Translations under genes and position numbers: made by a program | DNA from: Gryganskiella cystojenkinii | Taxonomy: Eukaryota; Mortierellomycota; Mortierellomycetes; Mortierellales; Mortierellaceae | Reading direction: 5' to 3' | DNA: 25,097 nucleotides | Assembly (NCBI GenBank): GCA_015852425.1 | Contig: JAAAIG010000585.1 | Coordinates: 1-25,097 of the forward strand | In this document: positions 10,464 through 21,075 of the stretch, one piece after another | Layout of the letters: each line of letters begins with the position of its first letter | Numbering within the stretch: position 1 is the first letter of the stretch | Notes under the pieces: generated by a model | What the model was told of the DNA's origin: nothing | Database searches by the model: none | What the model saw: the letters and a program-made list of their open reading frames with translations, nothing else

Positions 10464-12434
10464 TTAACCCAGGCGGATGATACCAGCGGCCACAAGCTTG
10501 CGAATGTTGGCGGCGACCATGGGGTTCTTCATGTGAGCCTGAGCTGCCTGGGGATCCTCCTGCATCTGCTGCAAGATGCTACGCATAGCAGGGTCGCTCA
10601 TGATCCGCTGGACCTCGGGATCTTGTTGTGCCCTCGCCAATGTCTCGGCCTCGGTCTCGCCCTCACGACGGGTAGGACCTCGACTCATCTCGGCATAGAC
10701 CTTGTTGATCTGTTGATCAATCTCCACGGTGTTCTTCTTCTCCACATCAGCATCCTTGGCCTGCTGGCAGGTCTCCAAGCACTCTGTGTATTCCTTCTTC
10801 AAGAACTGGATAGCAGCCTTGCGGATATAGCCCTTCACGAACTTGGGATCCAAGGCGATACAGGTCTCACAATCCTTCAAGGCCTCATTGATCGCCATCA
10901 ATTTCGTATAACAGGCCGCACGGTTCGAGTATGCGCGGGGGTCAGTGTCGTCACGCTTGATCGCCTCCGTGTACTCCTTGACGGCGCCGGCGAAATCACT
11001 CGTCTTGAACAGAGCATTGCCACGGTCACGAGCCTCAGCCGAGAGGTTCACATCCTTATAGGCCTCTTTGTCAGCCTTGGCCTTGGCCTTCTCGACCTCC
11101 TTGAGCTTAGTGAGAATATCAGCGGTACGGTGCTCGGAAAGAGACTTTTCATAGAAACGGATCGCCTCGGGCAACTTGTTCTGCTTGGCATATGCAGATC
11201 CAATTCTTCCAAGAGCCTTGGCAATTAACTTGTAATCGGCACGATGTTCACGACCGACCTCGATCGCCTCCTCACAGTTCTTGATGCAGTCCTCAAAGTT
11301 ACCCATCTCAAAATAGACAGCAGCCTTGTTAGTCAAGATCGAGATGTTGGTAGGGTCGAGCTCAAAGGCCTTGCTGTAGTGAACAAGAGCGTCATCAAAC
11401 TTCTTGGCCTTGTAGCTGGCGTTTCCGAGATCCTTGGCCTTCAGGGCCTCCTTCTTGTTGATTTCCTCTTCACTGGGCATTTCCTCCTCCTTGGGCTCCT
11501 CCTTTTCCTCCTTCTTGGGTGCTGACGTGGGCTTGGACTCTGTGGGCTTTGAAGAAGTAGGGGGAGAGTAAGGAGTGGGGTCCTGATCCATGGGACTAGG
11601 ACCATCGTCCTCGGGTCCACCAGCACCGAGACCCATCAAGCCCATCAACAAGTTCATGATACGGGGATCCTGCATGTGCTGGTTCAACGCCTTGGGGTTC
11701 GCCTGAATGGCGCGGACCTTCTCCATGAGGTCGGGCTGAGACAACAGGGGGGCCAACTTGGGGTTGGCGGCCATCTTTGTGAAAACATCAGGTCCGAAGA
11801 ACTGACCGATTCCCATGCTCGCCTCTTGAAAACGAGAAAGGAATAGAAAAAATAGAAACGATCAATTAGTCACGGTAATGGTCGCAAGGACTAATTTTTC
11901 AGGCAAGCCTGTTTGTCAGGAACACAGACGGATGAACACTTACCCTTCTCCATAGCCTGCTGAGTCTCCTGAAGACCCTTCTGCAATAGCGCATTGGTGG
12001 GCTCGAGCTTCAATCCGGCCTCGTAAACGTCGTTGGCATCGGGATAACGAGCGAGTCCAAAGAGGGCAGCGGCCTTGCGTCCATATCCCTTGGCCCAGTC
12101 AGCCTTGAGTTCTACAGTCTTCTCGCCGTCCTCGAGGGCCTTCTCGTAGTTCTTCTGAGAGGCGTAGCAGGCAGAGCGGTTAGAATAAAGGACGTGGTTG
12201 GAGGGGTCGAGTTCGATGGCCTTTGAGAAAAAGTCGATGGCGGTAGGGTAGTCCTTGGCGAGGAAGGCCTTGTTGCCCTGAGCTTTGAATTCTTCGGCCT
12301 AAATGCAAAACAAACAAAAACAAAAGTAGATTAGTGCAAGTCGCGAATCTCACAAGCGGCGGCTGTTATACCGCAAGAACGGTGAGAGAGGAAAGAAAAT
12401 TGAACAAAGGCAAGCAACATAAAGCAATTACCAT
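10464..12434 (-). CDS. STI1: Hsp70/Hsp90 co-chaperone STI1 (HOP)
   Basis: Three coding exons, 12434-12432 (only ATG), 12298-11944 and 11824-10464, give 572 residues. Introns are 133 and 119 bp (gtaatt...tttag; gtaagt...tcaag). The first TPR block opens AEEFKAQGNKAFLAKDY directly after Met. A first DP (STI1) domain spans about 122-185 (MGIGQFFGPDVF, LNQHMQDPRIM). A charged Pro/Lys/Glu linker follows. TPR2A starts near 247 (KAKDLGNASYKAKKF) and TPR2B near 380 (EARDRGNALFKTSDF). The last DP domain, about 510-572, ends RKLVAAGIIRLG. This is the full order TPR1-DP1-TPR2A-TPR2B-DP2 and the usual length. STI1 bridges Hsp70 and Hsp90 through their EEVD tails and passes clients between them in the cytosol. 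It is divergently arranged with TDG and has a heat-shock-element core upstream. Confidence 0.97.
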
Positions 12435-12850
12435 TGTGGATGATGATGTGCGGTGGTGATGAGATGGAAATGAGAGATTGAATGTGCGTGGGAGAGAGAG
12501 AAGCAAATAGAACTGGCACACAACGTGTTCGTGAAAAAAAAAAAATTAGAAGGGGAACACCTTCTAGAAGGTACGAAGAACAAAGAAATACGAAGTGACT
12601 GCCTTCCCGATCACTCTTTTTTTGGTGGCGGTCTGAGTCTGCATGGCGATGCATTGCATTTGGCTCTTTGACACCAATTTGCACATTCGCATGGCACATG
12701 GACATCAATCAAATCCACATCACATTTAAAACGAATCTAATCTCATTTGTCGTTTGACCCTCTTTCCTTTTTCTCTCACTCGCCCGCTTCGCTTCCTTTA
12801 TCCCTCCTCAAACGCACTTACACGCTCCCTCGCCATTAAAAAAACACGCC
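12435..12850. promoter_or_regulatory. Bidirectional promoter region between STI1 and TDG
   Basis: The 416 bp between the two divergent start codons must hold both promoters. On the TDG side a pyrimidine-rich leader (about 12757-12838) precedes the ATG. On the STI1 side lies the HSE-like core. Short A/T tracts in the middle (12536-12546) could favour an open nucleosome gap. No clear TATA box was seen. Confidence 0.6.
12562..12574. promoter_or_regulatory. Heat shock element core upstream of STI1
   Basis: The sequence TTCTAGAAGGTAC contains a perfect inverted pair TTCnnGAA, followed at the correct 5-bp step by TAC, which matches TTC at two of three bases. This is the HSF1 binding layout nTTCnnGAAnnTTCn. 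Extra GAA triplets flank it at 12549, 12555 and 12575. It lies about 130 bp upstream of the STI1 ATG, where HSF sites of heat-induced co-chaperone genes are expected. Confidence 0.6.
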
Positions 12851-14357
12851 ATGACAGAGTTTTCTTCCTTGGTTTCAAAATTCAAGCACGAGAACGACTC
12901 CAGCCAGGAGAGCCAGTCCAGCGGTAGTGGCAATGGCCGTAACAGTAATATGTCCACGATCAAGATCAAAAAACGAGAGCTCTCGGCCGAATTGGACATG
13001 ACAGAAGAAAACGAAGAAGATTCCGCCTCTGGTCTCGTCTCTCGAACTCGTAAGAGCTTGAGACTCAGCACCCCTCACCCCTCAGCCTTTCCCAACGGTC
13101 GCCCCTCAAACTCTCGAGTCATCAGCGCAGATAGCATCAAGTCTCGACCTCACTACAAACGGGAGCCAGTCAATGAGACTATCAAGAATGAAATCAAAGA
13201 GGAAACAAAGCCGGTACGTGTTGATCATCGAACCTGAGAAGAAAGTCCTGCGAGAGTAAATATTAATAACTTAATTCCTTTTTTATTGGGCGTCATTTCA
13301 CATAGCGCGCCATGAAGTCGCAGGGACGAAACGCAGGATACTCTGCTCCGGAGGTTTATGCCCACCTGAACCTGTTGTCGGATGTCATCGACTACGACCT
13401 AGACGTCTTATTTGTCGGTATCAACCCTGGCGTCCGTAGCAGCGAACGCTCTCACCACTTTGCAGGACCTACCAACCACTTTTGGCCCTGTCTGTCTGAC
13501 AGCGGTAAGCATTAAGAAACTGTTGATAAGTCGACCGTTATCGTTATTATTCCTCACGACTAAAAACCCGCATCGATATCTTCAATACCACAGGTCTACT
13601 CCCACCCGGCATTCGTATGGGACCCAACGACGACAGGACCTTGATTCAAGTTGCCAACATGGGTCTCACCAACCTTGTCGATCGCCCTTCCAGGATGGGG
13701 AACGAACTCTCGGTAGCAGAATGCCGTGCAGCCGCGCCGACTTTGACTGCTAAGATCAAGAAGTATCGGCCCCGCTTTGTGTGTTTTGTCAGTAAACAAG
13801 CCTGGGACATGTTTGCTGGGGTCGGTCTCGGTTTACAGACTGCCTGGATCAGCTGGTACAATGAAGAGGAAGACTACGCGGTGTTGCCGGGCGACAGTGA
13901 CGACCAGGAGAGGAACCATGCGATTCAGAATAACCTAGATGCTCAGGGGTATCGATTGGCGCCTTACTTGGAGGAAGGACCTGCGTCGGCTAAACTTGAA
14001 GAGGAACTCGCAGCCGAGGGCGTCTCCTCTCCTTTTGTCAAACATGAACCAACAGACAACGGCAGTATCAAGCAAGAACGCAGCGGAACATCTTCTTCCT
14101 CTTCTTTAGTATTCAAGACCAAGACTGAGGCTATGGAAGATACAAAGCCCCTCGAGGCCGATGTCGATATTGAAGACATGAGAACCCAGGGTCGACCTCT
14201 GAGAGGTTTGAACCGAGGCGGTGTCCGAGGCAGTCGCATGTTTGTCATGCCCAGTACTAGTGGCCGTGTGACTCAATACAGGAAAGAGGACAAGCTTGCG
14301 TATTTCAAACAGCTTGCAGAGTTAGTTCGCAAGGATCGTCAGATGCGTGGTGTTTAG
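12851..14357 (+). CDS. TDG: Thymine/uracil-mismatch DNA glycosylase (TDG/MUG family)
   Basis: Three exons, 12851-13213, 13306-13504 and 13594-14357 (introns 92 and 89 bp), encode 441 residues. The catalytic motif is GINPG (159-163), in which N161 matches the water-activating Asn of human TDG (N140). HHFAGPTNHFW (171-181) forms the pocket. NMGLTNLVDR (209-218) and MPSTSGR (406-412) are the other family signatures. The enzyme excises T or U opposite G, starting base-excision repair in the nucleus. The N-terminal 120 residues are Ser- and Lys/Glu-rich. About 120 residues are inserted between the GLGLQ strand (266-269) and the SRMFVMPSTSGR motif; human TDG has only a short loop there. KxE sumoylation-type motifs occur in both extra parts. 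Splicing restores SDSG|LLPPGI. Confidence 0.95.
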
Positions 14358-14443
14358 AAAAGGTGCCATCACATTAGAGTCTCTTTCGACCTTTTTTCAA
14401 CAATAATATACCCAGCCTAGTTTTGTCCTATTTTAATAGCTGT

Positions 14444-14449
14444 TTTATT
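14444..14449 (-). terminator. Poly(A) signal AATAAA for the 162-residue gene
   Basis: AATAAA on the minus strand, about 100 bases beyond the stop at 14548. The convergent TDG stop is only 87 bases further on, so the two 3' ends probably lie close together or overlap. Confidence 0.45.
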
Positions 14450-14547
14450 CATTCGTGAGTGGAGGAGGGTTGCTATGCACAGAGCTTCACTTCTTGAGGA
14501 GTAGAGAAGCGATGGTTATGAAAAATTCCGAAATGAAGGATCGTGCC

Positions 14548-15146
14548 TTATTGAAGGAACAGATGATTCTGAATCATTGTGTCCTGTTCACCCGTAGTTG
14601 GATAGGGTGTCTTGGGAAGTCCGAGTTTCGGCTCATGGTTCATCAAGTTGTCGTCTTCTCCTGTTATCACAATATACCAAGGGGAGAGAGAAGAGAACAA
14701 GAGAATGGCGTGAGGTTAGGATCCATGGTATGGTTTTATCATTTGTCCTTATCAAGCTAGTTTTACTCACCAGGAATGAACTGAATACTCTTCCTGCGGA
14801 CAGGTGGCTCTAAACTCCGTAAGGCCTCATTGTCAGCCTCTTGTAAAGCCTCTTCGAATCCAGTCGTCGATTCACCGTCCTCATCCCGTCCTGTCAAGCT
14901 GTTCAAGGTGGTGCTAGTTTTGCCTGCGGTAGCGGATCCAAGTTGACTGCTCCTGGAACGGGATGGTGGCAACGTGATCGAAAAGGACGGCCTGCGCTCG
15001 GGTCGAAAAGACTTTGTTGGACTATGAGGAACGATAACGCCGTTGCTAAGATGGTGTTGATGTTGACGAGAATGATGAACATGTGGTTGTCCAACTAGGG
15101 ACATTATTGACGAAGACGAAACTCTCATAGCCTGTTCCTGAGGCAT
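14548..15146 (-). CDS. Hypothetical Ser/His-rich protein with RRxS motifs
   Basis: Two exons, 15146-14771 and 14660-14548, join across a 110-bp intron (gtgagt...aacag) to give 162 residues. The join turns QFIPG into IPGEDDNLMNHEPKLGLPKT with an open frame to the stop, which supports the model. I do not recognise the family. The N-terminal third is rich in Ser, His and Gln (PHVHHSRQHQHH). The middle has RRPSFSITLPPSRSRS and the C-terminal part has VRRKSIQF. RRPS (51-54) and RRKS (117-120) fit the PKA/AGC kinase consensus RRxS. No membrane segment, signal peptide or enzyme motif is visible; it is mostly predicted-disordered by composition and may be a phospho-regulated adaptor (inference). The first ATG (15146) is used because the codon before it in frame is TTG ACC. 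Confidence 0.6.
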
Positions 15147-16737
15147 GGTCAATAACGAACACCAAAGTGAAAGAGTTGCACACGGTTAGCGAATATGTCC
15201 GTCAAAGAAAACGATCAGCACCAGCTTGTTACTATTGAGAGGAAGGGAGACGTGCTGTGAGTGTCCATACTCGTTCTGAGGAAGCAGCCATTGTTGATGT
15301 CGCGTGTGTGGAGAGCAAGGGTGGCCAAAAAACAATTTATATTTTTGTTCTGTGGAAAAAGCTGTCAAAAGTGAAAAGGTGCCGAGAGAAATTGTGCTAG
15401 AGTAAGGGAGATAATTAAAGAGAGAAGATAAAAAAAAGAGAAAAGTAAGAAGGTCATCCCCTTTTATTCATTATTCACGAGTTCAACACACTGCCGAGGA
15501 GTAAAAGCTGCGCGAAGGAACGAGGCTCGACTTGCGTGGTCCAAGGGTAAATGGGATGATGTCAGTCGAGTGCCTGTCTCCAAGGGAATACAACGAGTGC
15601 GCAAAGTGGTTTTTTTTGAGCGCGAGATATGGAGCGAAGGGAGAGTGCCTTCTCTACTTTGTGTTGATGATCCGTATTGTATCTGGGAGGAAACGAGATC
15701 AAGGACAACAGTGCTAAAATGACCCTACTGCACAGAAATCGCATGACTGTAAAGCATTCGAACGAGGAAAACATTAAAAAAAAAACAAAAAGCTACTTTT
15801 GTAGCGGGTCTCTTCTGTCATGGAATCATCCCACAGTCCCTTGATTCCCGCCGGATAGGATGTTCGAAGAATGGAAGAAAGAGAAGGTGGGGCCTAAAAA
15901 AAATGGAAGGGGTTCACTAGCGACAACAAAAAAAATCGATTTCTTCTAGCAAGTAAAAAAATGCGCCACATCCATGATGACTATGATGATGACGGCGATG
16001 ACGAACCAACCGGTGTACCATGATTGTCGGTGAAACCCGTTCGTTTTTTTCAGCCTTCCTCGCTCCCTTTTTTACCGGGCTGAATCGATATGTCCGAATC
16101 GAAACGCGCTCGCTCACCTAGAGGGCGATGAGTGTTTCCTTGTAACCTTGTTCAGCCCACTCATGCAGGTCACATGATCGATCTTTTGAGTTTTTTTATT
16201 TCTCTTTTTTGACTTCCCTTTTGAGGCATCCGCTTCTTTTCGCACGGCTCAAAGGAAGATCAGTCATCCCCAGAGCCGTGCCCTTTGATGAAGCGGACTA
16301 GGAAATCGCCCCATTGCTAACAACATCAACTCTTCGCAACAAGCAATTAGTCCGTTTCGTGTTGTATAGACCCAAGCATAGTCAGGAGCAATGCAAGTGA
16401 AGGGATAAGTGAAATCCAACTTGAAAGCGTCCAGGTCGGGCGTCAGGGTGGGGTGAGAACAAAAGACGACGACACAAAGATACATACAAAGACGAGAGAA
16501 CCCCCTTCGATGGAAAGTCCGAAAGGGACCAACAAAAAAAAGAAAACAATTTTCTGTTCAATAAAAATCGCGCTGACTCGAAAAAAGGGCCAGGACCGTT
16601 TCTTTCCATTCAATCAATCCATTCCCTTTTGCTTCCAAAGCAAAATCCAATCTCTCTCTCTTTCATCCATCAACATCTATCCACCCCTCCCCTCCCCCGA
16701 CACCATCCTCCCCTCCCTCTCCCTCTCTTCATACACA
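15147..16737. other. Intergenic region, with KGD2 leader at right end
   Basis: About 1.6 kb between the hypothetical gene and KGD2. It contains A-rich and CT-rich tracts and short open frames without motifs. A frame near 15960-16050 on the minus strand encodes a hydrophobic stretch (GWFVIAVIIVIMDVA) but has no ATG or usable splice acceptor, so it is not called. No RNA gene was recognised. Confidence 0.5.
16651..16735 (+). promoter_or_regulatory. Pyrimidine-rich leader of KGD2
   Basis: An almost uninterrupted C/T stretch (tctctctctctttc, then blocks of cccctcc) runs to within a few bases of the ATG. Such tracts mark the transcription start and 5' UTR of highly expressed fungal genes. The same arrangement, weaker, precedes TDG and the LUD gene here. 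Confidence 0.5.
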
Positions 16738-18952
16738 ATGATCTCTGCCGTCCGCTCAAAACCTCTCGCCCGCTTGGCCCGTCCTTTGGCCTCGCTTGTC
16801 CAGGCCTCCACTCATCTCACCTCCGTTGCTGCTTCCCAGGGCGCTCGTCGTCAGTTGTCCATCAATGCCGCTGCCGCCTCCGTTGCTATGTCTCAGCGTC
16901 TCAGGTAAGCACACATAATAGGCCCACAATAGGTGCCAAACGTAATTGAAGCGAAATATATAAAAAATCGAAGAAAAGCGCGCAACTTTCTCACACGTTC
17001 TGGTCAATCTCCTTGGGCCATCTCTTCTTGTAGCTCCCCTTACCGCTCCCAGGTCAGATACTACGGTAAGCGAGATCATACCCTGCATATTCCACAGCGC
17101 TGGAAGGATGGAGCACCTATTGGTTGAGTTGAGTTGATAGTTGCCCTGGATAATGATACTGATCTGCTGATAACTATTCCTTTTTCGCCATTTAGCTGAC
17201 TACGTCGTCAAGGTCCCCCATATGGCCGACTCCATCTCCGAGGGTTCTTTGAAGCAGTGGAACAAGAGTATGTGTCGTTATTTGTTTGTCATGGACCTTT
17301 CGCAGAACAAAGGATTCTCTATGATTCAGGAAATCAAGCTCAAGCAATTGCTAATCAAACTTTTATTTATGAACTGATCAATGATTCGAATAGAGGTCGG
17401 TGACTTTGTTGCCCTGGACGAGGAGATTGCCACCATCGAGACTGACAAGGTAATGAACCAAGGAATCTAAGAAAGACGAAACAATCCATTCCCAACCATA
17501 CAGGAAATCGCAGGATGATCAATGGAGACACACTACCTATTTTTGGGTTTATCACTTGTCTGACAGAAACGGAACGGATAAAAAAACACACAGATGGGGT
17601 AAAAAACGACTTTCTGTTGAGCCCGAGCGAAGCAAAAACACCAAGAAAGCGATCGCTCAAACCTTGACGGCCAAGAAGGACGACCTGATCACAATCAGTT
17701 ATCTAGTGTGGACGGCTATGCGCGCAAGGATCTCAGACCGACGTGGGTTTCATAAAATACCTCAGGACACTCCGGTCGTAGAATGAAGGAGAAAGAATAG
17801 AGTAACAACAGATCGCTGACTCTTTTACCGTAACCAATTGTATCAACAGGTCGATGTCGCCGTTAACTCACCCAAGTCTGGTACCATTATTGAGCTTTAT
17901 GCCAAGGAAGAGGAGACCGTTGCTGTCGGTGCTGATCTCTTCAAGCTGGAGCTCGGAGATGCCCCCGCCGGAGGTACCGAAAACTGGCGCATTTTTTTGT
18001 TGATATAAAAGGTCATTGCAATGACGTGAGCTAACGCATTTTTTCACTTTGAACTATCTCAGGCAAGACCGAGACCAAGGAGGAACCCAAGAAGGAGGCT
18101 AAGAAGGAAGAACCCAAGGCCGAGGTCAAGAAGGAGGAGCCTAAGAAGGAGGCCGCCCCTGCCGCCGCTGCCCCCTCAAAACCCGCTGCCCCTGCCCCTG
18201 CTAAGGCTGCTGCCCCCGCTGCCGAGTCTCATTCTGCCCCCGTTGCTTTTAGCCGTGAGGAGCGTAGCGTGAAGATGAACCGTATGCGTCAGACCATCGC
18301 CAGGCGTCTGAAGCAATCTCAGGAGAACGCCGCCTCGCTCACCACCTTCAACGAGGTCGATATGACCAACTTGATGAAGCTCCGTTCGACCTACAAGGAT
18401 GCCGTCTTGAAGAAGCACAACATCAAGCTTGGATTCATGTCGGCTTTCGTCAAGGCTTCTTGCTACGCCCTCAAGGAGTTGCCTGCTGTCAATGCCAGAA
18501 TCGAGGGTGACTCGATTGTCTACAACGACTACGTCGATGTCTCTGTCGCTGTCGCCACTCCTAAGGGTCTTGTCACCCCCGTTATCCGTAACGCCGAGAG
18601 CTTGTCCTTTGTCGAGGTCGAGAAGTCGATTGCCCAGTATGGTGCCAAGGCCCGTGATGGTCAGATTGCCATTGAGGATTTGAGCGGCGGTACCTTCACC
18701 ATCTCGAACGGTGGTGTCTTTGGATCGATGATGGGTACCCCCATTATCAACATGCCCCAGAGCGCCATCTTGGGTATGCACGCGATCAAGGAGAGACCCG
18801 TTGCTGTCGATGGCAAGGTCGAGATCCGCCCCATGATGTACATTGCCCTGACCTATGATCACCGTATCATTGATGGTCGTGAGGCCACGACTTTCTTGGT
18901 CAAGTTGAAGGAGGTTATTGAGGATCCCGTCCGTCTTCTCTTGGACGTTTAA
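16738..18952 (+). CDS. KGD2: Dihydrolipoamide succinyltransferase, E2 of 2-oxoglutarate dehydrogenase
   Basis: Six exons: 16738-16904, 17034-17065, 17196-17267, 17394-17449, 17850-17973 and 18063-18952. They encode 446 residues. Introns are 129, 130, 126, 400 and 89 bp; exon 2 is only 32 bp. The first ~65 residues are Arg/Ala/Ser-rich with few acids, a mitochondrial targeting signal. The lipoyl domain follows ([13 protein letters not shown], then [13 protein letters not shown] with lipoyl Lys K109). A linker of Lys/Glu/Pro then Ala/Pro repeats (about 155-225) replaces a peripheral-subunit-binding domain, as in other eukaryotic E2o proteins. The catalytic acyltransferase domain ends in [11 protein letters not shown] with H417 and D421 in place. 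It transfers succinyl groups from lipoate to CoA in the matrix TCA cycle. The last intron starts with the weak donor gtaccg. Confidence 0.97.
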
Positions 18953-19607
18953 GGATACTCGCTCCTAGTTCAGTGTTTTTCTCTCTTACGCGCCCCTTTT
19001 AGATTATCAATTCAGTTTGATTACGTTCCTCTTTCCTACCTTCATTCTCTTTTCACCTTCATTATTAAAAATCAACATATTCCGGTTTTTTTTTTTTTTG
19101 TTCAAGTCTCAATTATTTTACAGCTATTTGTCACAGAAAGGGAAGAGAAATAGGCACGAAAGAATGGCTACCGTGACGAATATTGGACTATTTGTCAACA
19201 GTGGCGTGGGAGAAAGTAGGGACTGGCAATCTATGTGCAAAATAACGAACTGGTGCCCCTTTTGTTGAACTCTTTGGCTTTAGTAATGTGCATGGAACTT
19301 GGACCAGTCCACAAGTAGAAAGCTTTGTCAATTTTTTTTGGGTGGCGCAATGAGACGGGTGGCTTTGGAGTTCTCCTTTGAAAAGAAACGCGGTAGGGAG
19401 AGCAGGAAAAAATCGCGTCAGTTCAGAGACAAAGTTGGACATTGCACGGGGCATCAATAAATAGGGACACAGGCCCTCTCTCTTCTGCTTCTTTTTCTTG
19501 TTCTTATCTATCCCTTTCTTTCCCACACACACACACACGCACACGCACACAAGCTCTCTTTCAACCACACCTTTCCCAGCAACTCGCATCCTTACACACT
19601 TAACACA
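18953..19607. other. Intergenic region between KGD2 and LUD gene
   Basis: Holds the KGD2 3' UTR (T-rich; no perfect AATAAA) and the LUD promoter. An A/T-rich stretch (caataaatagg, 19454-19464) about 150 bp before the LUD ATG could serve as a TATA-like element. CT-rich and CA-repeat leader sequence follows. Confidence 0.5.
19524..19550. repeat. CA dinucleotide microsatellite in LUD gene leader
   Basis: A run of CA with two CG interruptions, 58-84 bp upstream of the ATG of the LUD-domain gene, so probably in its 5' UTR or core promoter. Its length may vary between strains. Confidence 0.85.
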
Positions 19608-20552
19608 ATGTCTGCTCCCCAGAACACCAACCTCGCCGAGACTTTCCAGGGTCTCTCCAAAACCGATGCCCAGATCACTCCCTTGGTTGGCTCTCCGTAC
19701 ACCCATGCTGCTTCACCTGACCGTATCCAGGCCGCCAAGGCAGGTCTGGAGGCCAACGGATTCAAGGTTCATGTTGTCAACTCTCGCGCTGAAGCCTTCA
19801 ACACTGTCAAGAGCTTGATTCCCGATGTAAGGCAATCAACATGGCAAAGTTGGATCAAAGGGAGTTTTCTCTGTGGCCGCGTCTGTTCACACACTCCATG
19901 AACGGCAAACTGACTCGATTTCTGAATGTCACTTTTGTTTTGGATTCTTTTTAGGGTGCCTCCATCAACAACGCCCACTCAACCACCTTGGAGGAGGTAA
20001 GACGACCGTATATGTTTTGCACTTATCAATGATGATCACACAAGAGGCGAGGTCAAATGATCAATACCTGACCAATCTTTGCACTGTCCGCCTTTCATTC
20101 ACTTTTAGATCGGTTTCATCACCTACATCAAGGGCCAGACCCCCTGGGACAACGTCCACGGTACACTCTTGCAAGAGAAGGACCCTGCCAAGCAGGCTGA
20201 GCTCCGACGCAAACTCGGCTCCACCGTCGATTACTACTTGACCTCGGTCGCAGCCATTACTGAGACTGGTCACTTGGCTCATGCGGATCTTTCGGGATCC
20301 AAGGTCGGAGGTGTTGCCTTTGGTGCCGGCAACGTCATTGTTGTTGCTGGCTCGAACAAGATTGTGAGGGACGAGATTGAGGCCTGGAAGCGTACCGAGA
20401 CCTTTGCCCTTCCGCTGGAGTCGGCCCGTGTCCGGATCGCCTATGGATTGCCCGCCTCGAACATCACACATTATGAAGTCATCCGCAAGGTCAGCCCCTT
20501 CGCTCCCAACCGTATTCAAGTCGTCATTGTCAACGAGCCCTTGGGATACTAA
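19608..20552 (+). CDS. LUD-domain protein (LutC/YkgG family)
   Basis: Three exons, 19608-19826, 19955-19996 and 20109-20552 (introns 128 and 112 bp, both between codons), give 234 residues. The spliced protein has the LUD pattern: GLEANGFKVHVV and an alpha/beta start, then SINNAHSTTLEEIGF (about 75-89), TGHLAHADLSGSKVGG, then GNVIVVAGSNKIV, and a C-terminal IQVVIVNEPLGY. LUD proteins include LutB/LutC, needed for lactate use in bacteria; fungal stand-alone members have no well-proven reaction. No signal peptide, membrane segment or iron-sulfur Cys cluster is present, so it is probably cytosolic and similar to LutC rather than LutB. The ATG (acacaATGtct) follows a pyrimidine/CA-rich leader. 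Neighbouring KGD2 is on the same strand but has its own promoter region; any functional link is speculative. Confidence 0.88.
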
Positions 20553-20681
20553 AGATAAGAAGGAAAACCCGGAAAGAAAAAGAGGGTTGTGAACCCTGCT
20601 TCTGCGGATTATTTTTCTTCTCCAGCCTTTTTTGTTAGTTTTGTTTTGTTTGGAGTTACTACTCTCCATCCATAGCGTGTA

Positions 20682-20687
20682 AATAAA
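20682..20687 (+). terminator. Poly(A) signal AATAAA for LUD gene
   Basis: AATAAA about 130 bases after the LUD stop, followed by an A-rich run, a typical cleavage and polyadenylation context. Confidence 0.6.
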
Positions 20688-20741
20688 GTCCAAAAAAATT
20701 GATTGAGGTACAGTTGTTTGTTGATCGACGAGGCCCCACTC

Positions 20742-20783
20742 ATTAGCTACCCCAGCCCCTCCACTTATTAAGTACCCCAGCCC
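20742..20783. repeat. Imperfect direct repeat, 25-bp period
   Basis: ATTAGCTACCCCAGCCC at 20742 recurs as ATTAAGTACCCCAGCCC at 20767, with two differences in 17 bases. It is noncoding, between convergent genes. It may be a small duplication; no function is apparent. Confidence 0.7.
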
Positions 20784-21075
20784 ATAAGCGCAGTCTATCT
20801 TTCTGGGCTTGCTCTCTCACATCCCGTATTGCACTGACTTCCATGGCCAGTCAGCAGTTATGGGGGATGAACGTGAGCACGTCTTTTCTTCTACCTGGGA
20901 ATTGCGATCGAAAAACAAAACGTTGGATCTTAGGGCAGTAGAATAGTAGAATAGCACTTTTTTGTGTTGTTATTATTGTGGCAATGTGTTATTGTAGGGG
21001 TATGTAAGCTCTTTTTAGGTGTGTTCATGCGATTTCTCCATTGCCTTCTTGTGCCGAACCAACTATGGCATTCTT

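Larger units (their letters stand above)
20553..21075. other. Convergent intergenic region between LUD and carbonic anhydrase genes
   Basis: Shared 3' flanks of two convergent genes. It contains the LUD poly(A) signal, one short direct repeat and A/T-rich sequence. The minus strand has AATAATAAC-type motifs but no perfect AATAAA for the carbonic anhydrase. No gene is seen. Confidence 0.5.

Noticed and set aside
15960..16060. Minus-strand membrane-like stretch WFVIAVIIVIMDVA
   Set aside because: No ATG in frame, a stop just upstream, and the nearby cag acceptor gives the wrong phase.
17556..17786. Open frame inside KGD2 intron 4
   Set aside because: It would interrupt the lipoyl domain between TDK and VDV, which splice together perfectly; the frame starts at no conserved position.
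18176..18862. 228-residue frame antisense to KGD2 (and similar long frames antisense to STI1 and LUD)
   Set aside because: Antisense shadows caused by strong codon bias in highly expressed genes; no domain content.
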